A stretch of 64,000 nt of DNA from Paenibacillus faecalis (GTDB taxonomy: Bacteria; Bacillota; Bacilli; Paenibacillales; Paenibacillaceae), in the NCBI RefSeq assembly GCF_900289175.1, contig NZ_LT985747.1:538006-602005 (forward strand), given 5' to 3'. This document shows positions 18,154 through 28,375 of this stretch, piece by piece. The notes under the pieces were generated by a model, which worked only from the letters and a program-made list of their open reading frames with translations, was not told the origin of the DNA and made no database searches. The first letter of the stretch is position 1. Every line of letters starts with the position of its first letter. The translations under genes were made by a program, and so were the position numbers.

Positions 18154-18603
18154 TCATATACTGCTGTACTTTAGCTCTTTCCTGAATCCTCTCACACGCT
18201 CCGGCTCATAGCCGAGCGATGCATAAAAGCGGTGCGCCTGCTGACGAAAATCGCTTGACACCAGCATGATGTAGGTGCATTCGCGTTCTCTGGCGATCCG
18301 TTCAATGTCCCCCATTAGCATTTTGCCAATGCCCATGTCCTGGTGCATGTCTGATACGACAACGTTCTCGACGACCATAAACGGCCGACATGAACCGACC
18401 AGATCGTGGCATACGATTCCCATTACCGAACCGACCAACACATCGTCCACATATGCCCCAAGTAAATGATACTGAGGATTGTTTTGAATCGTGTGGAACA
18501 ATTGGAGCATAGAGTCATTGTTTGCTCTTTCTCCTGATAATTGTTCATAAAGCTCATTCAATGGTATTAAGTCGCTCGCTGCGACAGACCTAATGGTTAC
18601 CAC
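18154..18603 (-). CDS. GNAT family N-acetyltransferase
   Basis: A 149-residue GNAT protein: MVTIRSVAASDLIPLNELYEQL at the start, motif A QDMGIGKMLMGDIERIARE (acetyl-CoA loop) near residue 90 and motif B SSDFRQQAHRFYASLGYE near residue 120. Substrate unknown. It is convergent with the ComA-like gene. Confidence 0.88.
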   Translation of the reverse strand: MVTIRSVAASDLIPLNELYEQLSGERANNDSMLQLFHTIQNNPQYHLLGAYVDDVLVGSVMGIVCHDLVGSCRPFMVVENVVVSDMHQDMGIGKMLMGDIERIARERECTYIMLVSSDFRQQAHRFYASLGYEPERVRGFRKELKYSSI

Positions 18604-18783
18604 CCACGGACCACCCTTTCTCTTTCGAATTTTTCAACGCTACGTTGGATAATCCTATAAATTGAGAATGATATAAATTATAAAGCTTGGATATTCTTTG
18701 AATGATTCTATATTATTTAGAGTATATGATACGTAAAGCCCGATTCATAGAGGGATTTTCGTTTTAATGAAGAGGTGGTTAAA

Positions 18784-19485
18784 TTGTCTTTTACGAATAT
18801 TCTAATTGTCGATGACCATATAGAAATTATACAATTGATGACTGATTTTTTAGAAATGGAAAATTACAAAGTTTATAGTGCTAAAAATGCTGAAGAAGCA
18901 CAATCCCTTTTACGTCAAGTAAAAATAGATTGTATAATTTTAGACATTATGATGCCTGGAATAGACGGTTTTGCACTTTGCAAGAGAATTCGAAAAGAAT
19001 CAGAAGTTCCTATCTTATTTTTGAGTGCATATCAAAGCGATGCAGATAAAATAAGAGGTCTTACGCTTGGAGCTGATGATTATATTGTCAAAACAGCTAG
19101 CCCAAGCGAAATTGTGGCAAGGGTTAAGGCAGTTGAAAGAAGATTTGCTATACATACTCGGAAAGCTAGAGAAGCACGGAGAGTTTTATCTATCGATCAA
19201 CTTGAATTAAACGAAGACACAAGGTCAGTGAAAGTAGCGCAGAAAGAGGTTGACCTAACGACAATTGAGTTCGATTTACTGCATTTTTTTATGGAAAATG
19301 AAGGGATTGTACTTACATATGAGCAGATCATAGAAAGAATATGGAATGATGACGTAACGAGCTTTCATAGTGTGCGAGTCCATGTTGCAAACTTAAGAGA
19401 AAAGTTAGCTCCTTTTTCTTCTATTCCTGAGATAAAAACAGTAAGAGCCGTTGGTTACCAGCTGCATAAAAGAGTGAAAGGATAA
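18784..19485 (+). CDS. OmpR-family response regulator
   Basis: A 234-residue regulator. The receiver has D10/D11, phosphoacceptor D54 in CIILDIMMPG and the K in the DDYIVK patch. The C-terminal winged helix contains FHSVRVHVANLREKL. The start is a TTG at 18784 with AGAGGTGG 5 nt before it; a GTG three codons upstream overlaps that site. The gene is AT-rich and uses codons unlike the preceding ComA-like gene. First gene of a regulator-kinase-transporter set. Confidence 0.92.
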   Translation: MSFTNILIVDDHIEIIQLMTDFLEMENYKVYSAKNAEEAQSLLRQVKIDCIILDIMMPGIDGFALCKRIRKESEVPILFLSAYQSDADKIRGLTLGADDYIVKTASPSEIVARVKAVERRFAIHTRKAREARRVLSIDQLELNEDTRSVKVAQKEVDLTTIEFDLLHFFMENEGIVLTYEQIIERIWNDDVTSFHSVRVHVANLREKLAPFSSIPEIKTVRAVGYQLHKRVKG

Positions 19486-19488
19486 AAG

Positions 19489-20892
19489 ATGCCAAAGGTT
19501 AGTTTTAGGGTGTTTATTCTATTGAGTCTAGTTGTTATTATTTTCTCACCGATTCTTTTGGTGAGGACAGTTTCAAATCTAACGGACATGTTGTCACCCA
19601 AAGAGAATCAAACATACAACTCGAATTTATGGGTACAAGAGAACATATTGGATGTAGATAAGACACAGTTCTACAAAGACGAATGGAAAAGTCAAATCAA
19701 AATGAAAGCCGAAGAAGATAACATGGGTTTACTAATGATTTTTGATAATGGAGATTTGCTTCAAACCAAAGACATGAAGAAACCTGACAATACTTTGTTA
19801 ATTGAAAGTGATCGAGCTCTTTCGGGAAATCTCTATGAACTCTATTATCCAGCCCTAGACCATTATAATATTTATTCAGACAATTCATTAATTGCATCCG
19901 TATATATTAACAATCCTAGACCTGCAGAAGAACAACTTAAAAGTATAAACTATGACTTCATCATCTACATTAGTGCATTTTCTCTAGTGTCCGTGCTCTT
20001 TATATTATTTCTACAAGTAAATTTAATAAAGCCCTTGCGCTCTATAAATGAATCTTCACATCTTATAGCGAAAGGGATATACAACATAAGCTTGCCAAGT
20101 TCAAGTATTAAAGAAATGAACTATACCGCTCATGCCTTTATTGAAATGGCTAAAAAACTTAAATTATCGAGGCAGGCTAATGAACGCTTAGAAGAAGAAA
20201 GAAAGCTCTTTGTGTCTTCCATTGTTCATGATTTAAGGACGCCTATTTTTTCATTACGAGGCTTCTTGGAAGGCTTGACAAAGGGGATCGTTAAAAATGA
20301 ACAAAAGAAAATGCAATATTTAGAAATGAGTATGAAACAAGCCAACCATCTGAATGAACTGGTCACGTCTTTGGCTAATTACGCAAATATTGAAGGACAA
20401 ATTAAACTCGAAGAAATAACAGTATTTCAAGTCAACAATGTGATCATCGACTTACAACAAATGTTAGTTTTCAACCTCTCGGAGAAAGACCTTATACTCC
20501 AAGTTGAGAATAGAACAAGTCAATTCATTGCTGGTGACTATCTACTACTACGAAGAGCATTTGAAAATGTGCTTGTCAATTGTATCCGCCATAGCCCGTC
20601 AAAAGAGAAAATTGAAGTGTTCATTAGTGAAAGTGAAGATTTTATCGAAACGATGATCCGTGATCATGGCAAAGGGTTTACCGAAGAAGATCTAAAGCAC
20701 CTATTCAAACCTTTATATAAAGGTGAAGAAGAAAAGTTCAGTTCAGATCAAAGAATGGGGCTAGGTTTAACCATTGCACAAGTGATTATTCAGAAGCATA
20801 ATGGTACAATCCAGGCCTCAAATGAGGAAGAAAAAGGTGCTAAAATCATCGTAAAGCTACCGAAAGTATTTCCAAATTACAAAAGAACATAA
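19489..20892 (+). CDS. Sensor histidine kinase (HAMP-HisKA-HATPase_c)
   Basis: A 467-residue kinase: membrane spans near 7-27 and 155-178 with a roughly 125-residue extracytoplasmic sensor between, HAMP linker, HisKA with His247 in SIVHDLRTP, and HATPase_c with ENVLVNCIRH, RDHGKGF and MGLGLTIAQ. It begins 3 bp after the regulator gene. With the adjacent ATPase/FtsX pair it resembles antimicrobial-peptide or cell-envelope stress detection units. Confidence 0.92.
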   Translation: MPKVSFRVFILLSLVVIIFSPILLVRTVSNLTDMLSPKENQTYNSNLWVQENILDVDKTQFYKDEWKSQIKMKAEEDNMGLLMIFDNGDLLQTKDMKKPDNTLLIESDRALSGNLYELYYPALDHYNIYSDNSLIASVYINNPRPAEEQLKSINYDFIIYISAFSLVSVLFILFLQVNLIKPLRSINESSHLIAKGIYNISLPSSSIKEMNYTAHAFIEMAKKLKLSRQANERLEEERKLFVSSIVHDLRTPIFSLRGFLEGLTKGIVKNEQKKMQYLEMSMKQANHLNELVTSLANYANIEGQIKLEEITVFQVNNVIIDLQQMLVFNLSEKDLILQVENRTSQFIAGDYLLLRRAFENVLVNCIRHSPSKEKIEVFISESEDFIETMIRDHGKGFTEEDLKHLFKPLYKGEEEKFSSDQRMGLGLTIAQVIIQKHNGTIQASNEEEKGAKIIVKLPKVFPNYKRT

Positions 20893-20928
20893 AAATCCGG
20901 AGGGAATCATTCCCTTCGGATTTTTTTA
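20891..20928 (+). terminator. Rho-independent terminator after the kinase gene
   Basis: AAATCCG-AGGGAAT pairs with ATTCCCT-TCGGATTT around a tiny loop and ends in TTTTTTTAT. It separates the regulator/kinase transcript from the transporter operon. Confidence 0.85.
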
Positions 20929-20943
20929 TAAAATGATGATCTT

Positions 20944-20999
20944 TCTTGATAAAGTCTTGATACAAGCTGGATAAAAAAATGATACCTCCTCGTTATAAT
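20944..20999 (+). promoter_or_regulatory. Transporter promoter with 11-bp-spaced direct repeats
   Basis: The octamer TCTTGATA occurs at 20944-20951 and 20955-20962, exactly 11 bp apart. A TATAAT -10 lies at 20994-20999, and the -35 position is a poor AT-rich match. Paired direct repeats upstream of a weak -35 are the usual operator form for OmpR-type activators, so the adjacent response regulator probably binds here. Confidence 0.6.
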
Positions 21000-21028
21000 A
21001 TGTGAAGCAAAATAAGGAGGAGATAAAA

Positions 21029-21781
21029 ATGCCAGTTCTTCAAGTCAAAGGACTATCTAAAGTATACGGTCAAGGACAAAACAAAGTAAAAGCATTGAAT
21101 CATATCCATTTAACCGTTGAACAAGGAGAATTTGTTGCAATCATGGGCACAAGTGGTTGCGGGAAATCAACTCTTTTAAATATGATATCTGGGTTGGACA
21201 AGTATGATGAGGGAGAAGTGCTGATAAGCGGTGAAAACATAAAAGGGTATTCGGACTATGAATTGACTCTTTTACGTAGAGAAAAAATCGGGTTTATTTT
21301 TCAATTTTTTAATTTAATCCCCGTATTATCTGTGATCGAGAATGTGACACTCCCAGCCATGCTAAACAATAAAAACCAAAAAGGTTTGGAGAAAAAAGCA
21401 GTGGATTTACTAAATTTAGTTGGTTTAGGTTCTTTTATTCAATCTAAACCCACTCTCTTATCTGGAGGGCAACAGCAAAGAGTAGCGATCGCAAGGGCAC
21501 TGATCAATGAACCCGAATTAATTCTGGCAGATGAACCGACCGGAAGCCTTGATTCCAAAACATCAAAAGAAATGATGCGTATACTACAACAATTTTGTAG
21601 TCAATTCAATCATACGTTAGTTTTAGTGACACATGATGCAAATGTAGCAGCCTATGCAAATCGAGTCGTTTTTATGTCTGACGGAAAAATTGTTGATACG
21701 CTTCATTTGTCCAATTCCGTCTTAGAGAATCAGGAGAAGGTTAGGATAATCTCTTCAAAAGTCGAGGGGTTGGGCATATGA
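21029..21781 (+). CDS. ABC transporter ATP-binding protein (MacB/LolD/BceA type)
   Basis: A 250-residue ATPase: Walker [11 protein letters not shown]-loop [12 protein letters not shown], signature LSGGQQQR, Walker [13 protein letters not shown] and switch His VTHD. It belongs to the MacB/LolD/BceA group that pairs with FtsX-type permeases. The ATG at 21029 has AAGGAGGAG 7 nt upstream. Its stop overlaps the permease start. Confidence 0.95.
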   Translation: MPVLQVKGLSKVYGQGQNKVKALNHIHLTVEQGEFVAIMGTSGCGKSTLLNMISGLDKYDEGEVLISGENIKGYSDYELTLLRREKIGFIFQFFNLIPVLSVIENVTLPAMLNNKNQKGLEKKAVDLLNLVGLGSFIQSKPTLLSGGQQQRVAIARALINEPELILADEPTGSLDSKTSKEMMRILQQFCSQFNHTLVLVTHDANVAAYANRVVFMSDGKIVDTLHLSNSVLENQEKVRIISSKVEGLGI

Positions 21782-24291
21782 GAAAGTTATTTAAAACTGC
21801 TGCGAAATTTTTGTTAGCTCATAAAAGCAGAAATGTTTTTCTAATAACTGGCGTTTCGTTAGGAGTTGCGTTAATCGTTGTTGCCCAAATTTTGATTGCT
21901 AGTTTAGAAGCGTCCAATGAAAGGGCGATGAAAGAGCAACATGGTGACTTTGATTTATTAGTAGGTTATCAGACAGCAGAGAAATCCGTTGAAGCAGAGG
22001 AAATAAAAGCCATTAAAAGTTTAAGTGCTGTTGAGCATACAAGTCTGATCTTATATCCATATTTAAATAAAGAGACGGAAATGGATATGTGGGGAGAACC
22101 GATTTATGTAGGGTTTGAAAATAATGATTTATCTTTAGAGCATCCTTTTGTTTCCGTAGCGGAAGGGCATTTTCCGAAAGAAGGGGAAGCCTTAATTTCT
22201 TCTTTCTATGCAAAACAACATAACTTGAAGATAGATTCTTCAATTGAAATGAGATTTCCGCCAAATGGGATGAAGGAAATTGTGATTTCCGGGTTTACCG
22301 AAGACAATGAAGCACTCTCCAATATGGTTATTTTTGACTACGGATGGCTGCAACAAGCAACATCCAATGAAGGGCGAACGACAGCGGTCATTCTTCAAAT
22401 GGATCACTACCAGAATAAATCCAAGGTAATTAACCAATTGCGCGAAGTAAATCCTGATTTTTTTATTGACCAAAGAGAAGTGATTGATAAGGAGCGTGAG
22501 AATATTGGAGGCCTGGGACCGATTATACAAGGTCTTCATATTGCTATTTACCTTGTGAGTGCGTTGATCATGATCAGTACAATGCGCATGTCTGTTCAAG
22601 AAAAGCAAAAAGAATTAGCAACGTTGAGACTGTTAGGTTTTGAAAAAAGACATATCCTCTTGCTTGTCTTGATGGAATCCTTATTAATAGGATTACTATC
22701 TTTAGTGGTAGGGTTGGTTGCAGGAATGTTAGTACCTATTGCTTTCATTGACTGGTTTATGAATAAGATGGGTGTTCAATATGTTGAGCTTGTTTTTCCT
22801 TGGTCAGACTTATTCCTAAGTTTAGGCATATTTAGCCTTGTGATCTTCATTTCTTCGTTTATGCCTGCTTATCAAGCCAGCTTAGCCCCACCGATTGTTG
22901 CATATAGAGGTTCTGCGAACGTTCAATCATTGTCAAAGAGATTTTCACTCATAAGTATCCTAGTGACAATTATCGGATGTGCCTTATTCTTGATCAATTT
23001 ATTTCTATGGCAATCAAGGCACATGTACATTGTCAATGCAATCCTATTCCTCGTGTGTGCATTTCTTAGTATACCGATCATTTTTGCGCTCTGTAACAAG
23101 CTTATCGCTTTAATTTCTAAGTTTTACAAAGTACCAATCGAAGTGGTTTTAGCTGATCGAAATTTAATTAGACAATTAAATAGGAATGTACAGCTTTCCG
23201 TAATTTTTACGATTGGAATTGCGATTTCGATGATTGGAATTGTCATTTTAACGACCGTCAAGAACGATACCACTGAAATTATAAAAGAAACACATCCATA
23301 TGATTTCCGTGTGACTTCGATTTCGTCACCAGAATCAGAAGGATTTTCATACTCTTTCTATGAAATAGTGGAAACCGATCCGAGCATAGAAGCTTATTAT
23401 TATACAAATGTAGTTCTTTTTGATCTATTAAATCAAGATGGCTTATCAAATGTGGTATTTGGGATTAACGGGACAGATCTCCAATCGAGTTTTGATGCAG
23501 GAAATATTATGACAGAGAATGGTTTGTCATCCGAAGACAAGATGAGTAAAAATGGCGTAGTGATTCCGGAAAAAACAGCAAAAAAGCTGGGGTATGAATT
23601 AGGTGATACAATTGTTGTGAATGTATCAGATGACTCTGCTGTTTTAGATGAAAGAGAGTTCGTGGTAGAAGGAGTTGTTATAAATGCGGATCATTTGAAC
23701 GAAGATTACCACTTCTATACGACTCGGAAGAACATGGATAAACTATTTGGTATTCAAACACTCTATCGGGTAGATATGAATATTCTTCATGATGAAAAGA
23801 CAGAAACTGCAGCATCCATTCAATCACTGCTACAAGATCCTCAATATTCGAATACCATTTTATACGACCGCGCTGAAGAGTTAACAGCATTAGAGGAACA
23901 GTTTCTCCAACGGGTTTTTATTTTATATTTTGCTGTAGGATTAATCATTGTCTTTACGATCATTGGATTAATGAACAGTGCTGCGAGTAGTATAAAAGAA
24001 AGACTTAAAGAGCTGAGTATGTTACGAGTGCTTGGTAATACAAAAAAACGGTTATTCTCGTTGTTATTACTGGAAGGAGCTCTTTTAACGGGAACAGTTG
24101 GGATGTTCGCAGTCGGATTTTCAACAATTTCCGCTTACTGTTTGCTTGAAAGTTTAAATGCTGCTACCTTCCATGCAATGCCTTTCCTTCTGATTGGTTT
24201 AGTTGTTGCTTCTCCGATGATTGGTGCTGGAGCGGTTTTATATCCTGCTCTATGGGCGACGAGACAAGATGTGATAAAGGCATTACAATAG
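21778..24291 (+). CDS. FtsX-type ABC transporter permease (two FtsX domains)
   Basis: An 837-residue permease. Span 1 at about 18-42, an extracytoplasmic domain to about 250, three spans with STMRMSVQEKQKELATLRLLG, then a second repeat with its own large extracytoplasmic domain (about 480-710) and three spans around SAASSIKERLKELSMLRVLG. Twinned FtsX domains are typical of MacB-like lipoprotein or peptide transporters. The gene is AT-rich. It overlaps the ATPase stop by 4 bp, so the two are coupled. Confidence 0.93.
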   Translation: MRKLFKTAAKFLLAHKSRNVFLITGVSLGVALIVVAQILIASLEASNERAMKEQHGDFDLLVGYQTAEKSVEAEEIKAIKSLSAVEHTSLILYPYLNKETEMDMWGEPIYVGFENNDLSLEHPFVSVAEGHFPKEGEALISSFYAKQHNLKIDSSIEMRFPPNGMKEIVISGFTEDNEALSNMVIFDYGWLQQATSNEGRTTAVILQMDHYQNKSKVINQLREVNPDFFIDQREVIDKERENIGGLGPIIQGLHIAIYLVSALIMISTMRMSVQEKQKELATLRLLGFEKRHILLLVLMESLLIGLLSLVVGLVAGMLVPIAFIDWFMNKMGVQYVELVFPWSDLFLSLGIFSLVIFISSFMPAYQASLAPPIVAYRGSANVQSLSKRFSLISILVTIIGCALFLINLFLWQSRHMYIVNAILFLVCAFLSIPIIFALCNKLIALISKFYKVPIEVVLADRNLIRQLNRNVQLSVIFTIGIAISMIGIVILTTVKNDTTEIIKETHPYDFRVTSISSPESEGFSYSFYEIVETDPSIEAYYYTNVVLFDLLNQDGLSNVVFGINGTDLQSSFDAGNIMTENGLSSEDKMSKNGVVIPEKTAKKLGYELGDTIVVNVSDDSAVLDEREFVVEGVVINADHLNEDYHFYTTRKNMDKLFGIQTLYRVDMNILHDEKTETAASIQSLLQDPQYSNTILYDRAEELTALEEQFLQRVFILYFAVGLIIVFTIIGLMNSAASSIKERLKELSMLRVLGNTKKRLFSLLLLEGALLTGTVGMFAVGFSTISAYCLLESLNAATFHAMPFLLIGLVVASPMIGAGAVLYPALWATRQDVIKALQ

Positions 24292-24403
24292 GCAGAGCCA
24301 CAATCAGACTAAGAAAGAGGGTGCTTTTTCAACCCTCTTTAAGTGGTTCAAAGATTGAGGAATCATTTATACCGTTAATCTCCCAATTTTTTTGATGAAA
24401 CAT

Positions 24404-24436
24404 CAAAAAAGCCTGACTTGTACAAAAGCCAGACCA
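24404..24436 (-). terminator. Rho-independent terminator of the MOSC gene
   Basis: On the minus strand GTCTGGC pairs with GTCAGGC through two G-U pairs (24428-24434 with 24411-24417), followed by TTTTTTGATG. A second possible hairpin, AAAGAGGGT/ACCCTCTTT at about 24316-24342, lies after the FtsX gene but lacks a T-run. Confidence 0.6.
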
Positions 24437-24467
24437 AAAGTGTTTGCTTTCTATTTATATGGTTTAT

Positions 24468-25151
24468 CTATTTATCACCGGTTAATCTCTCTCGGGCGTT
24501 CGTTTCGCTGCCTTCCAGCCGTTTCAAAAATGTTTTTCTCCAGCTTGCCGACAGCTCTTCCACTTCAAGGATTTTTTGAATACCTTCGATATTGTTTTTA
24601 TCCCGGTGCATAATATGATTTGCATATGATACCGATACTGCTTTCGAATGGGAGTCGAGCTTGATCAAGCGATCCGACCTGGATACCATCCCCTGTTCCA
24701 AAACACGAAAATAAAATCCGGTATAGCCCGTTTCCTGTACTCTCAACGGCATATCAGGTTTATCATATTTGACGGACAATTTGTAGCAAGGCTGCCTCGG
24801 CTGGCTGATCTGAACAACCGCTTCACCCAACTTAAAAATATCACCTATACAAACTTCCGTTTCCACCATCCCCCGAATCGTTACATTTTCGCCGAAAGCT
24901 CCATATTCTAACGTTTTCTGCAATTCCTTTTCCCAATAAGAATAATGATCAAAAGAATAAACGCATACAGCTTTTTCTCTGCCTCCATGGTGGACAAGAT
25001 CAGCTTGTCCATCCCCCTCAAACTTCAACCACGACAAAAAAAGGGGGTCATTCGTGGGTGTCTTGAATATCCCCGTAGAAATTTCTTTGTTTTTAAACTG
25101 TACTTGTATTGGCTTGCCAATATTAATCGATAGGATTTCAGCAGTTCTCAT
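24468..25151 (-). CDS. MOSC domain protein (YiiM-like)
   Basis: A 227-residue MOSC-domain protein. Visible family features are DHYSYWEKEL, YGAFGENVTIRGM near residue 90 and the conserved Cys in PRQPCYKLS near residue 125. A YiiM-type C-terminal helical domain follows. Relatives bind molybdenum cofactor and detoxify N-hydroxylated bases. The ATG at 25151 has GAGG 8 nt upstream; an ATG seven codons earlier lacks a good site. Confidence 0.85.
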   Translation of the reverse strand: MRTAEILSINIGKPIQVQFKNKEISTGIFKTPTNDPLFLSWLKFEGDGQADLVHHGGREKAVCVYSFDHYSYWEKELQKTLEYGAFGENVTIRGMVETEVCIGDIFKLGEAVVQISQPRQPCYKLSVKYDKPDMPLRVQETGYTGFYFRVLEQGMVSRSDRLIKLDSHSKAVSVSYANHIMHRDKNNIEGIQKILEVEELSASWRKTFLKRLEGSETNARERLTGDK

Positions 25152-25304
25152 CAGCGCTACCTCAACTTCCATCTCTGAATGATTTGTTCCACTAATTGTA
25201 TAAATGGATCACTAACCCATATTATATACTACAATCTCGACTTAATCCTTGGAAAACATGCTGGATTCGTAAATTCTTATTTGCACAAATTGTAAAAAAA
25301 CATC

Positions 25305-25343
25305 ACAAAAGCCCTCACTTTATAAGAAGATGAGGGCTTTTGT
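25305..25343. terminator. Terminator downstream of ahpF
   Basis: A perfect 13-bp stem ACAAAAGCCCTCA/TGAGGGCTTTTGT (25305-25317 with 25331-25343). On the minus strand it is followed by GATGTTTTTTTAC. Bidirectional by symmetry. Confidence 0.85.
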
Positions 25344-25360
25344 TTAATAACTATGATTCA

Positions 25361-26890
25361 TTAATTGCGGATGATATAATCGAATGCACCTAAGGATGCA
25401 GTTGCGCCTGATCCCATAGAAATGATGATCTGCTTATATGGACTATTCGTACAATCACCAGCAGCAAACACTCCAGGAACGTTTGTAGCTCCGTGGCTGT
25501 TTACAACGATCTCGCCGAAGCGATTACGCTCAACCGAGTCACCTAACCATTCTGTATTCGGTACAAGGCCGATCTGTACAAACACACCTTGCAATTCGAT
25601 ATGGTGAGTTTCATTTGTCTCACGATCGATATAGGAAACACCGTTGACCTTATCGGTTCCGGTAATTTCTTTCGTCTGTACGTTCTTAAGTACAGTCACG
25701 TTAGGCAAACTATAGAGACGATCTTGCAACACAGCGTCTGCTTTAAGCTCCGGTGCGAACTCAAGAACGGTTACGTGTCTTACAATACCTGCAAGATCAA
25801 TCGCCGCTTCAATACCTGAGTTACCACCGCCGACGACGGCAACATCTTTTCCAGTGAACAAAGGACCATCACAATGCGGGCAGTACGCCACACCTTTGTT
25901 CTTGAACTCCGCTTCACCAGGAACACCCAAATTCCGCCAACGAGCACCTGTCGAAAGGATCACCGTTTTGCTCTTTAGAACAGCGCCGTTCTCAAGTTCA
26001 ATCTCAATAAGATCCTTCTTCTCCAAGCTTTTTGCACGTTGTAGTTTCATAACATCAATAGGATACGCTTTAACTTGCTCTTCAATACTGGCTACAAGCT
26101 TAGGACCTTCGGTATATTTAACGCTAGTAAAGTTCTCAATAGCCAAAGTATCATTGACCTGACCACCAAAGCGTTCAGCAAGAAGGCCTGTCCGAATCCC
26201 TTTACGCGCCGCATAAATGGCCGCAGTTGCACCTGCCGGACCACCGCCAACAACGAGCACATCATAAGGGTCCTTATTATCAAACTCAGATGGGTCTGGG
26301 GCACTTCCCAGCTTAGCAAGAATTTCTTCAACGGTCATACGACCACTTTCGAAAAACTCACCATTGAGGTATACGGTCGGTACAGACATAATGTCCTTGC
26401 TTTCTACCTCTTCCTTGAATACTGCACCGTCAATCATCGTATGACTGAAGCCAGGATTCAGGATGCTCATCAAGTTCAGAGCTTGTACAACATCAGGACA
26501 GTTTTGACAGCTCAGGCTGATATAAGTTTCAAACTTATATTCACCGCGAAGGTTTTTGATCTGATCAATTACGCTATCCTCCACTTTTGGAGGTCTGCCG
26601 CTAACCTGAAGCAGAGCCAGCACTAATGAGGTAAATTCGTGTCCCAGCGGAGTTCCAGCAAAGACAACTCCTGTATCTTCACCTACACGATTTACACTGA
26701 AACTCGGTGTTCTGGATAACTGCGTATGCTCAACCTTAATCTTGGAAGACATGCTGGCCAGTTCATTGACCAGATCCAGCATGTTTGTGGATGCCTCATC
26801 AGAGCCTGCGCTGACTTTGAGGACGATATCACCTTCCAAGAGTTCAAGATATTGCGCTAGTTGATTTTTAATTTCTTGATCTAGTGCCAT
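25361..26890 (-). CDS. ahpF: Alkyl hydroperoxide reductase subunit F (NADH:peroxiredoxin oxidoreductase)
   Basis: A 509-residue AhpF: the N-terminal thioredoxin-like pair contains the CQNC dithiol near residue 129, followed by the FAD motif [17 protein letters not shown] near 215, the CPHC dithiol near residue 345, NAD motif [10 protein letters not shown] and the terminal GVFAAGDC. It uses NADH to re-reduce AhpC. It lies 9 bp after ahpC and shares its promoter. Confidence 0.97.
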   Translation of the reverse strand: MALDQEIKNQLAQYLELLEGDIVLKVSAGSDEASTNMLDLVNELASMSSKIKVEHTQLSRTPSFSVNRVGEDTGVVFAGTPLGHEFTSLVLALLQVSGRPPKVEDSVIDQIKNLRGEYKFETYISLSCQNCPDVVQALNLMSILNPGFSHTMIDGAVFKEEVESKDIMSVPTVYLNGEFFESGRMTVEEILAKLGSAPDPSEFDNKDPYDVLVVGGGPAGATAAIYAARKGIRTGLLAERFGGQVNDTLAIENFTSVKYTEGPKLVASIEEQVKAYPIDVMKLQRAKSLEKKDLIEIELENGAVLKSKTVILSTGARWRNLGVPGEAEFKNKGVAYCPHCDGPLFTGKDVAVVGGGNSGIEAAIDLAGIVRHVTVLEFAPELKADAVLQDRLYSLPNVTVLKNVQTKEITGTDKVNGVSYIDRETNETHHIELQGVFVQIGLVPNTEWLGDSVERNRFGEIVVNSHGATNVPGVFAAGDCTNSPYKQIIISMGSGATASLGAFDYIIRN

Positions 26891-26899
26891 TTTATCACC

Positions 26900-27463
26900 T
26901 TAAATCTTTCCTACAAGATCAAGGCTTGGCTTAAGTGTTTGTCCACCTTCCTGCCATTTAGCTGGGCAAACTTCACCTGGATGGTTCCGGACATATTGTG
27001 CAGCTTTGATCTTGTTAATAAGAGTGCTTGCATCACGGCCAATGCCTCCCGCATTGATCTCAACAGCTTGAATAATACCGTCTGGATCAATGATGAAAGT
27101 ACCGCGATCTGCAAGTCCTTCCTCTTCATTCAGTACATCAAAGTTACGGGAGATGACATGGGAAGGGTCACCGATCATAATGTAAGTAACCTTGCCAATC
27201 GCTTCAGAGCTTTCATGCCATGCTTTATGTGTAAAATGAGTATCAGTAGAAACGGAATAGACTTCAACACCGAGTTCTTTTAATGTTGCGTATTGATCCT
27301 GCAAATCTTCAAGCTCGGTAGGGCAAACGAATGTAAAGTCCGCTGGATAGAAGCAAACAACACTCCACTTACCTTTGAAATTTTCCTCGGTAACGTCGAT
27401 AAATTTGCCGTTATGAAATGCGGATGCTTTAAATGGTAATACCTCTGTTCCAATTACTGACAT
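26900..27463 (-). CDS. ahpC: Alkyl hydroperoxide reductase subunit C (2-Cys peroxiredoxin)
   Basis: A 187-residue peroxiredoxin: peroxidatic Cys in [13 protein letters not shown] near residue 47 and resolving Cys in GEVCPAKW near residue 166. It reduces hydrogen and organic peroxides and is recycled by AhpF. RBS AAAGGAG. Two PerR-like boxes lie upstream. Confidence 0.98.
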   Translation of the reverse strand: MSVIGTEVLPFKASAFHNGKFIDVTEENFKGKWSVVCFYPADFTFVCPTELEDLQDQYATLKELGVEVYSVSTDTHFTHKAWHESSEAIGKVTYIMIGDPSHVISRNFDVLNEEEGLADRGTFIIDPDGIIQAVEINAGGIGRDASTLINKIKAAQYVRNHPGEVCPAKWQEGGQTLKPSLDLVGKI

Positions 27464-27533
27464 GTCTCATATCTCCTTTGTTGAATATTAGTTTGAGGCT
27501 ATTCAGAACATGCAACACCATCTCCGAACTACC

Positions 27534-27548
27534 TTACAATCATTATAA
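27534..27548 (-). promoter_or_regulatory. PerR-like box upstream of ahpC
   Basis: The minus strand reads TTATAATGATTGTAA, one mismatch from the Bacillus PerR consensus TTATAATNATTATAA. It lies 71 bp before the ahpC start codon. PerR represses peroxide-defence genes with Fe or Mn. Confidence 0.75.
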
Positions 27549-27579
27549 TTAACCAAATTATGAAATCTGTCAAGCTTGT

Positions 27580-27594
27580 TTATAATGATTACAA
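27580..27594 (+). promoter_or_regulatory. Second PerR-like box
   Basis: The plus strand reads TTATAATGATTACAA, one mismatch from the PerR consensus and 46 bp from the first box. Two boxes would allow cooperative repression of ahpCF. Confidence 0.65.
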
Positions 27595-27709
27595 ACAAAT
27601 AATTCGTTTAAAATCTCCTTTTTTAAAAAGTTGTCACATTTCCACCCTTCAATTGTTATTATTGGTCATTTTTTCATTTTTATACTACATTACATACTGC
27701 GTACAACGT

Positions 27710-28375
27710 TTAATAGTTTATTGTCGCCTCTTCTTTCCAATACGTTGTCCCCATTCCAAATTCGCCGGTTTCATCATCCTTTATCGTTATATCAATTCTG
27801 TTATATTCAAAGAGATTTGTACTTGAATCCAAACTAACATGTATTAAGTAAGCATATATATTATTTTGATCCGCGTATTCCTGGACCTTGTTGATTTGAT
27901 AGATTTCTGATTTCTTTCCATTGATGAATACTTTAAGATCATCTTTTTTTAAATTGGGGGCGATATCTATGATCTGGGATGAATCTAATATTTGAATATT
28001 CTCTCTTAGTGGTTGCGATCTCTTTAAACTCATCGGCCTGAAGTAAAGCATTAATTGAGGAAAATTACGAAAAACTTTAAATGCTCTTAGTGAATAAACT
28101 TCTAATCCGTCTATTTTAGAATTCATTTCGATATCTTGATATGCGGGTATGTTCCATGCCCAATATTCCAAATAATGAACTCCATAATCTTTGCAGGCAT
28201 AAAATGCGTAATACATCCCTTTATCCAAAACAACCTCGAATTGTCCATGATCATTGGTATATGTATTGGTAATATCTTCAAATCTATCATTTAAAATACG
28301 GACGACTGCTCCTTCAAGAGGATGATTATAGAAGTCGGTTACTCTGCCATATATTTTGACGGTCTCGGCCTTCAT
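27710..28375 (-). CDS. Protein with carboxypeptidase-regulatory-like N-terminal domain, unknown function
   Basis: A 221-residue protein. Residues 5-70 (VKIYGRVTDFYNHPLEGAVV begins it) form a beta-sandwich of the CarboxypepD_reg type, with the usual GQFEVVLDKGMYYAFYACKDY continuation. The C-terminal 150 residues are not recognised. No signal peptide. The ATG at 28375 has AAGGTG 9 nt upstream; an adjacent TTG is possible. It stands alone between ahpC and the lanthipeptide regulator genes. Confidence 0.75.
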   Translation of the reverse strand: MKAETVKIYGRVTDFYNHPLEGAVVRILNDRFEDITNTYTNDHGQFEVVLDKGMYYAFYACKDYGVHYLEYWAWNIPAYQDIEMNSKIDGLEVYSLRAFKVFRNFPQLMLYFRPMSLKRSQPLRENIQILDSSQIIDIAPNLKKDDLKVFINGKKSEIYQINKVQEYADQNNIYAYLIHVSLDSSTNLFEYNRIDITIKDDETGEFGMGTTYWKEEATINY

